From: JBDZVM01 sp040255675 | Lineage (GTDB): Bacteria > Actinomycetota > Actinomycetes > Acidothermales > Acidothermaceae | Length of the DNA: 11,120 nucleotides | Assembly: GCA_040255675.1 (NCBI GenBank) | Contig: JBDZVM010000067.1 | Span: 1 to 11,120, forward strand | Reading direction: 5' to 3' | Part shown: positions 6,885 through 11,120 of the stretch, in pieces | Layout: each line of letters begins with the position of its first letter | How positions within the stretch are numbered: position 1 is the first letter of the stretch | Translations under genes and position numbers: made by a program | The notes under the pieces: generated by a model | Databases searched by the model: none | Seen by the model: the letters and a program-made list of their open reading frames with translations, nothing else | Told to the model about the DNA's origin: nothing

Positions 6885-7784
6885 TCAATGCCGCGGCGGC
6901 CGCCGTTGCAGGCGCTCTTCGACGGCTCTCCACGCCTTTTCGAATACGACGGCGTTCGAAAACGGCGGGCGCGGTGCCTGCAACTCGATGAACCGCAGCG
7001 GGCCGCTGCCTCGGTTAACCCAGCCGTGCAGTGTTCCACTCGTCTGCCAGACCAGGTCGCCGGCTGACACGTCGAATGTCTGATCTTCGAGTGTCACCTG
7101 GCCTTGCCCGCGCAGCAAGAAATACGCTTCCTCGAAGTCGTGAAAGTGCGCGCTCCCCGAGAGCCCTGCTTCCTCGCGTGGCGCGAACTGAATCATGAAG
7201 TGCGTGTGGTGAATCGCTCCCAGCACGTCGTCCACCATCATTCGCGACGAGATGTCTCGCACGTTGTTGCCGTGATAACCGGGCATCGAGAGCGGGCCCG
7301 GGGTATTCAGATCCGAGTCGCTGAAATGGCCGGTGAATCGGGCCGTCGGATCAGCCTCGTCGACATCGCGCAGGCTCTCGGGAATTGCGTAGTCCGACAC
7401 GGGGTACACGCCGTTCGAACCGCCGATGGGGCGTGGCTGCGGCGAGCGGATGCGATACCAGCGCACCGGTTCGGAAGAGGGATTACTCCAGGCATGGGGT
7501 GCGGCGACGGGCACGAATCCGAAGTCGTCGGCGACCAGGCGGTACCCGAGTCCGTCGATTCCGAGATTCGCCGCGCCCTCAAGAATGTAGAAAGACTCTT
7601 CGAACGGATGGAGGTGACCAGACACATATCCGCCGGGCTCGAGTTGACAAACCGCGAGTTCGACGTGCGTCGAGCCGTCTTCGTCGCCGACCAACGTGGC
7701 GACCGAGAATCCCTTGCTGCCCGCCGGCGACTCGAAGGTCTGGAGCTTGCTGAAGGTCTCCCGGACAATCTTGAACTTGCGCAT
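6885..7784 (-). CDS. Bicupin protein 1 (metal-binding double cupin)
   Basis: A 299-residue protein with two cupin barrels. In the first, His57-x-His59-x3-Glu63 (HLHPFEE) and His97 form the usual 3-His/1-Glu metal site; in the second, His213-x-His215-x3-Glu219 (HFHDFEE) and His253 do the same. Both sites look intact. A linker of about 60 residues (120-180) joins the barrels. Bicupins of this size include dioxygenases, decarboxylases and ureidoglycine aminohydrolase-like enzymes. The metal-site glutamate argues against a gentisate-dioxygenase-type site, which uses three histidines. It is a paralogue of the next upstream gene (7841-8731). ATG 7784 is preceded by GAAAGG. Cytoplasmic; the reaction is unknown, and its place between a dehydrogenase and a nitrilase suggests a catabolic step. 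Confidence 0.82.
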   Translation of the reverse strand: MRKFKIVRETFSKLQTFESPAGSKGFSVATLVGDEDGSTHVELAVCQLEPGGYVSGHLHPFEESFYILEGAANLGIDGLGYRLVADDFGFVPVAAPHAWSNPSSEPVRWYRIRSPQPRPIGGSNGVYPVSDYAIPESLRDVDEADPTARFTGHFSDSDLNTPGPLSMPGYHGNNVRDISSRMMVDDVLGAIHHTHFMIQFAPREEAGLSGSAHFHDFEEAYFLLRGQGQVTLEDQTFDVSAGDLVWQTSGTLHGWVNRGSGPLRFIELQAPRPPFSNAVVFEKAWRAVEERLQRRPPRH

Positions 7785-7840
7785 TGCTGCCTTTCGTCGT
7801 CACCGGCATTGAAATGAGGCTAACTAGTCGCCAACGGGTG

Positions 7841-8731
7841 TTACTCCTTCGCGATAGCCTCTTTGAGATATTCCCAATCGCGAGCGAACCGGTACGAGTG
7901 GCGCCCCGGCGGTTGCGGCGCCTGAGTCTCCAGCCAGCGGACGATCTGCTGCCCGGGATTGAAAAAGGCGTGCTTGCAGCCGACGCCGGCCCACGCGACG
8001 TCACCGGCTTGCAGACGGTAGGTCGTGTCGTCGAACGTAGCGTCGACCTCACCGTCGAGAATGAAATACGTTTCCTCGAGTGGGTGGTCGTGAGCTCCGG
8101 CCTTGCCGCCCGGCTCGTATTGCACCATGAACATCGTCGATAGCTCGGCACCTAGATCGCTGTCGACCATCATCTTAACCGTGATGCCGCTGTAGACCAG
8201 CAGTGCGGTGCGCATGCTCGCTGAACGCGCAAGGAATTCCTGGCCCTGCTTGGATGCGTCCATATTTTCGGGATCGATGTGACCGAAACTGCGGGTGCGC
8301 GGATCACGCGGATCGATCAGGAGGGGTGTGGTATCGCGCGTCTGCCCGACGACGAAGAAGGTGTCGTCAACCGATCGCGGCTGCGGCGCCAGCATTTGCG
8401 CCCACCGCGCGGGTCGATCGCCCGACCCGCGCCACCGGTGGGGCGTGCCGACGGTCAGTAAGCCGTAGTCACCCTGCCGGAGCAGGAAAATGCCCTCGTC
8501 GGTCTCGAGCTGTACTTCGCCGTCAACGACGAAAAATGTTTCCTCGAATGAGTGTACGTGCCGATCGATGTGGCCTTCAGGAGTGAGTTCGCAGATCGCG
8601 AACCCGGTGTGAACGGCATCGTCGGTGTCCACCGCCGTCCAGCCGCGAAAGCCCGAGCTCCGTTCTTCGTACCCAGGAGGTACCTCGAGTTGCATATCAG
8701 CGGCGTGCCGGACGACGTGGCGGCTCTTCAT
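7841..8731 (-). CDS. Bicupin protein 2 (paralogue of bicupin 1)
   Basis: A 296-residue double-cupin protein with the same architecture as its neighbour. First barrel: His58-x-His60-x3-Glu64 (HVHSFEE) and His98. Second barrel: His214-x-His216-x3-Glu220 (HDHPLEE) and His254. The ligand positions are within one residue of those in bicupin 1, and segments such as KMMVDSDLGAELSTMFMVQY align with RMMVDDVLGAIHHTHFMIQF, so the two arose by duplication and then diverged. The ATG overlaps the TGA of the dehydrogenase gene (ATGA), and AAGGAG (8740-8745) lies 8 nt upstream inside that gene. A gap of 56 nt separates it from bicupin 1. The two may form a heteromer or act on successive intermediates; the activity is not identifiable from sequence. 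Confidence 0.82.
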   Translation of the reverse strand: MKSRHVVRHAADMQLEVPPGYEERSSGFRGWTAVDTDDAVHTGFAICELTPEGHIDRHVHSFEETFFVVDGEVQLETDEGIFLLRQGDYGLLTVGTPHRWRGSGDRPARWAQMLAPQPRSVDDTFFVVGQTRDTTPLLIDPRDPRTRSFGHIDPENMDASKQGQEFLARSASMRTALLVYSGITVKMMVDSDLGAELSTMFMVQYEPGGKAGAHDHPLEETYFILDGEVDATFDDTTYRLQAGDVAWAGVGCKHAFFNPGQQIVRWLETQAPQPPGRHSYRFARDWEYLKEAIAKE

Positions 8732-9624
8732 CGGTTCGACTCCTTGGAAGTGTGAGACGTCGCAAGGCGTAGGTACTGGGCGAGCACCGACATGTCGCGG
8801 TCTCCGAATTGCGGTACCGCGGCGTTGACGACGTCGAGATTTGCTGCCATCTGGGTCAACGGCACTCCTAGTCGTTGCCCGAACGCCAAGATGAGTTCGA
8901 TGTCCTTTTGGACGAGCGCCAACCGGAAGGCGACGGAGGCCTCGTCCGGGTTCTCGAACGCCGCTTTCTTATAGTGCACGAAGGGAGCGCCGGCCGCGCT
9001 GGAATCGAAAACCTCGTACGCGAGAGCGCGGGGGATACCGGCCGCTTCAGCGAGAACGAGTCCTTCCGACAGCGCCTGATTGAGACCATGCACGATGGCG
9101 TTGACAGCCAACTTCATCGCCGCGCCGCTGCCGACGTCGCCCATGTGGAAGATCCGGCTGCTCAACGCTTCGAGCACTGGTCGGGCGCGGCTAAGCGTCT
9201 CAGCGCGACCGCCGACCATGATCGTAAGTGCGCCTTGTTCCATGAGCGTCACGCTGCCCGACACCGGTGTGTCGAGGAGGTCGGCGCCAGTAGTTGCCAT
9301 GCGGTCCGCGAGAGACTGCGAGACCTCGGGTTCGACGGTGCTCATTTCACATGCCACGAGGCGTTCGTGGGCGCCCTCGAGAACGCCTCCTGCCGCGAGG
9401 AATACCTCTTCGACGGCGACGCGGTCGGCGAGCATGCTGATGGCGACGTCACAAACGCTTACCGCCGCAGCGGGTGAATCGGCGACGTCGACGTCGAATG
9501 CGTCGCGGACGGCGTCAAGGCGCGCCTTGCCTCGATTCCAGACCGTGACTGAATGGCCAGCACGCGACAGCGTTCCCGCCATCGCGCTGCCCATCGCACC
9601 TAAACCGAGAACTGCAACCTTCAC
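8728..9624 (-). CDS. 3-hydroxyisobutyrate dehydrogenase family NAD(P)-dependent oxidoreductase
   Basis: A 298-residue beta-hydroxyacid dehydrogenase, a family that includes 3-hydroxyisobutyrate dehydrogenase and tartronate semialdehyde reductase. Seen: Rossmann motif GLGAMG (7-12), substrate-binding DTPVSGSV (118-125), the catalytic-helix motif GSGAAMKLAVN with Lys171 and Asn175, and a C-terminal QKDIELIL. Asn30-Arg31 at the end of the second strand suggests NADP(H) preference. PVSGS replaces the commoner PVSGG. Start GTG 9624-9622 was chosen because GAGGGG (9633-9638) lies 8 nt upstream and the Rossmann fold begins at once; longer in-frame readings to 9735 add unrelated sequence. This is the first gene of the seven-gene minus-strand operon. 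The substrate is unknown; reduction of a semialdehyde or oxidation of a hydroxyacid late in the pathway is likely. Confidence 0.88.
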   Translation of the reverse strand: MKVAVLGLGAMGSAMAGTLSRAGHSVTVWNRGKARLDAVRDAFDVDVADSPAAAVSVCDVAISMLADRVAVEEVFLAAGGVLEGAHERLVACEMSTVEPEVSQSLADRMATTGADLLDTPVSGSVTLMEQGALTIMVGGRAETLSRARPVLEALSSRIFHMGDVGSGAAMKLAVNAIVHGLNQALSEGLVLAEAAGIPRALAYEVFDSSAAGAPFVHYKKAAFENPDEASVAFRLALVQKDIELILAFGQRLGVPLTQMAANLDVVNAAVPQFGDRDMSVLAQYLRLATSHTSKESNR

Positions 9625-9734
9625 GCGAGTCACCCCTCGATTCGACACTGCGGCACAAGACTTAGCCTCGGTTGGCCTGAACAGTCCCGGCAGGTGATGG
9701 CGCCAAAGCGTACAGGAGTGATGAACGCACAGCA

Positions 9735-9751
9735 AGGGGCTAGTAACCCCT
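9735..9751. promoter_or_regulatory. Dyad AGGGG-N7-CCCCT
   Basis: AGGGG-CTAGTAA-CCCCT has 5-bp arms, with six of seven inner positions (GGGGCTA against GGGGTTA) also symmetric around the central G9743. It lies 111 nt upstream of the dehydrogenase start and could be an operator or a leader hairpin. It is not followed by a T-run, so a terminator is unlikely. Confidence 0.35.
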
Positions 9752-9782
9752 CGGGAGCGTGGTCACTTGTGCTCACGAGAGC

Positions 9783-9797
9783 GGCAAGGTGCTTGCC
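9783..9797. promoter_or_regulatory. Perfect dyad GGCAAG-GTG-CTTGCC
   Basis: Six-base perfect arms around a 3-nt centre, 159 nt upstream of the dehydrogenase start. Size and position fit a dimeric regulator site. No second copy was noticed in the window. Confidence 0.35.
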
Positions 9798-9853
9798 AGG
9801 AGGCGCTAACTCGGTGCGGTTGATCTATGACGACGCCAGGCGCCAGCGAACGT

Positions 9854-9918
9854 TGCTCAGCATCAGTTGACATTCTGATAACGAATGCTGGACAGCGAGG
9901 TGCGGAGCATCTAGATTC
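9854..9918 (-). repeat. 65-nt inverted-repeat element, right copy
   Basis: Reverse-complement partner of 427-491 (56/65 identical, no gaps). In both places the element, read in the same orientation, points toward the multi-gene operon that runs into the window interior: the Fe-S protein operon on the left and the seven-gene operon on the right. That shared polarity supports a regulatory role over a chance dispersed repeat. Confidence 0.8.
9858..9890. promoter_or_regulatory. Imperfect palindrome, putative operator (right copy)
   Basis: Same dyad as at 455-487: CAGCAT and ATGCTG outer arms, inner GTT/AAC blocks and an 11-nt centre. The arms are identical between copies. It lies 83 nt before the SDR start and 234 nt before the dehydrogenase start. 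The sequence TTGACA (9867-9872) on the plus strand lies within it, so binding could also block a promoter. Confidence 0.55.
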
Positions 9919-9973
9919 AACCCACTGAGCCACGAGGCCCTCGTTGTTGTTGATCGAAGCGAAAGGGCGACAA

Positions 9974-10678
9974 ATGTCAGATGACCGCACGTTGTTGATC
10001 GTCGGCGGCACGCACGGACTCGGGCGTGCGCTGGCTGAACACTACGCAAAGCGCGGGCGCAATGTGATCGTGAGTAGTCGCGATCAAGGCCGAGCGGACG
10101 CCGCGGCACGCGAAATAGGCGGCAAAACGACCGGGATTGCACTCGACCTGGCAGAACCGAAGAGTATCGCGGACAGTCTGGCTGATGTAGAAGCGGTCAA
10201 CGATGTCGCGCTCGTCGGCGTAGAGCGCGACTACAACACGGTCAAGGAATACGACGTCGAGCGAGCCGTTCGCTTGGTCACGATAAAGCTGGTCGGATAC
10301 ACCGAGGTTGTGCACGCCCTTGTGCCAAAGTTTCAGTCGGACAGTTCTGTGCTCCTCTACGGCGGCCTCGCCAAAGAGCGCCCCTACCCCGGCTCGACAA
10401 CGATTTCGACGGTCAATGACGCGATGACGGGTTTGGTGCGCACGCTCGCGCGCGAACTCGCGCCGATTCGTGTAAATGCGATTCACCCCGGCATCGTTGG
10501 TGACCACCCTGAGTGGAGCACGAAGCCGCGCGCGGTGCTCGATAACATCATCGCTCGCACTCCGCTCGGGCGACTTATCACATTGGAGGAATCAGCGTTA
10601 GCGGCTGCGTTTCTCATTGATCACCCGTCGGTCAACGGCATCAACCTGTTCGTTGACGGCGGTTGGATGCTGACCTGA
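9974..10678 (+). CDS. SDR-fold protein with degenerate catalytic residues
   Basis: A 234-residue short-chain dehydrogenase/reductase-like protein. The cofactor motif GGTHGLG (11-17) is intact, with Ser35-Arg36 after the second strand suggesting NADP(H). ELAPIRVNAIHPGIV (161-175) and the C-terminal NGINLFVDGGWM are typical of the family. The active site is not: aligned to the usual Ser...Tyr-x3-Lys, the protein has Gly131, Ile144 and Asn148 (YGGLA and TTISTVNDA). It belongs to a group of SDR-like proteins lacking the Tyr-Lys pair and may bind cofactor without classical chemistry. ATG 9974 follows AAAGGG (9962-9967) with 6-nt spacing; the in-frame ATG at 9944 lacks this. It is divergent from the dehydrogenase operon and upstream of the second binding-protein gene, with which it could be co-transcribed. 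Confidence 0.83.
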   Translation: MSDDRTLLIVGGTHGLGRALAEHYAKRGRNVIVSSRDQGRADAAAREIGGKTTGIALDLAEPKSIADSLADVEAVNDVALVGVERDYNTVKEYDVERAVRLVTIKLVGYTEVVHALVPKFQSDSSVLLYGGLAKERPYPGSTTISTVNDAMTGLVRTLARELAPIRVNAIHPGIVGDHPEWSTKPRAVLDNIIARTPLGRLITLEESALAAAFLIDHPSVNGINLFVDGGWMLT

Positions 10679-10793
10679 TCTATAGCTGTTTCGTTGCATC
10701 GTGAAGTTCGTCTGCGCCGTATAAAGCCAACGGGTCGCAGGCCCAACGCGTGTGTCGGTCCACCTGCGCTGCGTATGTGGAGGGTGAATACCA

Positions 10794-11120
10794 ATGGACG
10801 ATCGCCGTTCGGAAGCGTCGGCTTCGGGTTTCAGTCGTCGCGATGTTTTGAAGTTGTCGGGTCTGGGCGCCGCAGGCATGTTTGGTGGGGTTTTGCTCGG
10901 CGCGTGTAGTAGTTCGCCGTCGTCGTCGGCCCCAGGAACGAGTTCGAGTTCGGCGTCGTCGTCGGCACCGTCGGTGTCGTCGTCGGCGAAGGCATCGGGG
11001 AAGCCGTCAGGTAAGCCGATTCGCGTCGGTGCCTCGCTGTCGTTGACCGGATTCTTGGGGCCGACCGCGATTTTGCATAAGACGGCGGGCCAGTTGTTCG
11101 TCGACCGGCTGAACGCGAAC
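10794..11120 (+). CDS. ABC-transporter solute-binding lipoprotein, N-terminal part (SBP2, partial)
   Basis: The first 109 residues of a second LivK-like binding lipoprotein; the gene leaves the right edge. Residues 14-20 (SRRDVLK) are a Tat motif and Cys38 (LLGAC) is the lipidation site, at exactly the same positions as in SBP1. The linker (39-73) is almost pure Ser/Ala/Pro/Lys/Gly, built from repeated TCG codons. The mature fold starts at KPIRVGASLSLTG. The last 53 nt before the final base are identical to SBP1, synonymous sites included. ATG 10794 follows GGAGGG (10779-10784) with 9-nt spacing. It lies 115 nt after the SDR gene in the same direction. The ligand is unknown; with SBP1 it suggests two related receptors, possibly of different specificity, for one locus. 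Confidence 0.86.
   Translation, partial: MDDRRSEASASGFSRRDVLKLSGLGAAGMFGGVLLGACSSSPSSSAPGTSSSSASSSAPSVSSSAKASGKPSGKPIRVGASLSLTGFLGPTAILHKTAGQLFVDRLNAN
11067..11119 (+). repeat. 53-nt perfect inverted repeat, right arm (within SBP2)
   Basis: Partner of 2-54. The match stops at the terminal base of the window on each side (position 1 corresponds to A on the coding strand, position 11120 is C), so its true extent outside the window is unknown. Confidence 0.9.

Larger units (their letters stand above)
9625..9973. promoter_or_regulatory. Divergent intergenic region (right)
   Basis: This 349-nt stretch separates the operon starting at 9624 (minus) from the SDR gene starting at 9974 (plus). It holds the second copy of the 65-nt element (9854-9918) with its palindrome, plus two further dyads (9735-9751 and 9783-9797). 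No convincing -35/-10 pair was found for either direction, although the core TTGACA at 9867-9872 inside the element would suit a plus-strand -35 box. I see no RNA gene and no credible small coding sequence. Confidence 0.65.

Noticed and set aside
9900..9945. tRNA-like D-arm resemblance (GTGGCTCAGTGG on the minus strand near the repeat element)
   Set aside because: No acceptor stem, anticodon arm or T-arm can be completed, so neither a tRNA gene nor an attachment-site remnant can be supported.
10720..10725. TATAAA as a -10 box for SBP2
   Set aside because: The only -35-like sequence nearby (TTGCAT at 10694-10699) is 20 nt away, too far for a normal promoter; transcription from the SDR promoter is equally possible.
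10736..10768. CGCAGG...CCTGCG inverted repeat after the SDR gene
   Set aside because: Six-base arms with a 21-nt loop and no T-run are weak evidence for a terminator or operator.
1..11120. Circular element or plasmid closing through the end repeats
   Set aside because: The end repeats are inverted, not direct, and lie inside two separate coding sequences, so they cannot close a circle.
1..11120. CRISPR arrays, transposases, integrases or phage genes
   Set aside because: No regularly spaced short repeats and no mobile-element protein motifs were seen on either strand.

Overview
The window is high-GC bacterial DNA with many GTG starts, short or overlapping gene junctions and Tat-type lipoproteins carrying long Ser-rich linkers. 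This suggests an actinobacterium, but no marker gene fixes the taxon. All calls rest on reading motifs by eye; no database search was run.

Layout: (1) 1-318, minus strand: N-terminal part of an ABC-transporter solute-binding lipoprotein that leaves the window. (2) 319-675: a divergent promoter region with dyad symmetries. (3) 676-2087, plus strand: an HdrB-like CCG-domain Fe-S protein and, through an ATGA overlap, a RidA-family protein. (4) 9624 down to 2109, minus strand: a compact seven-gene operon read in the order 3-hydroxyisobutyrate-dehydrogenase-like enzyme, bicupin, bicupin, nitrilase, ACMSD-type amidohydrolase, [2Fe-2S] subunit, molybdenum hydroxylase large subunit. (5) 9625-9973: a second divergent promoter region. 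(6) 9974-10678, plus strand: an SDR-like protein. (7) 10794-11120, plus strand: the N-terminal part of a second solute-binding lipoprotein, paralogous to the first and facing outward at the other end.

The gene set reads as an uptake-and-degradation locus for a small nitrogen-containing organic compound, plausibly an N-heteroaromatic or a nitrile. Two binding proteins would capture the substrate. A nitrilase could turn C-N triple bonds into carboxylates. A nicotinate-dehydrogenase/IorB-type molybdenum enzyme could hydroxylate a ring carbon. An ACMSD-type decarboxylase and two bicupins could process the product, a RidA homologue could handle enamine/imine intermediates, and a hydroxyacid dehydrogenase could finish small fragments. 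The substrate and the order of steps are inference. No transporter permease, ring monooxygenase, molybdenum-cofactor insertion gene or regulator lies in the window.

The most unusual structure is the nested inverted symmetry. The two binding-protein genes form an outer inverted repeat, with a 53-nt perfect match almost at the window edges. Inside it, a 65-nt element (56/65 identical, gapless) sits in inverted orientation in each of the two divergent promoter regions, and each copy contains the same 33-nt imperfect palindrome. This looks like a shared operator controlling the whole locus.
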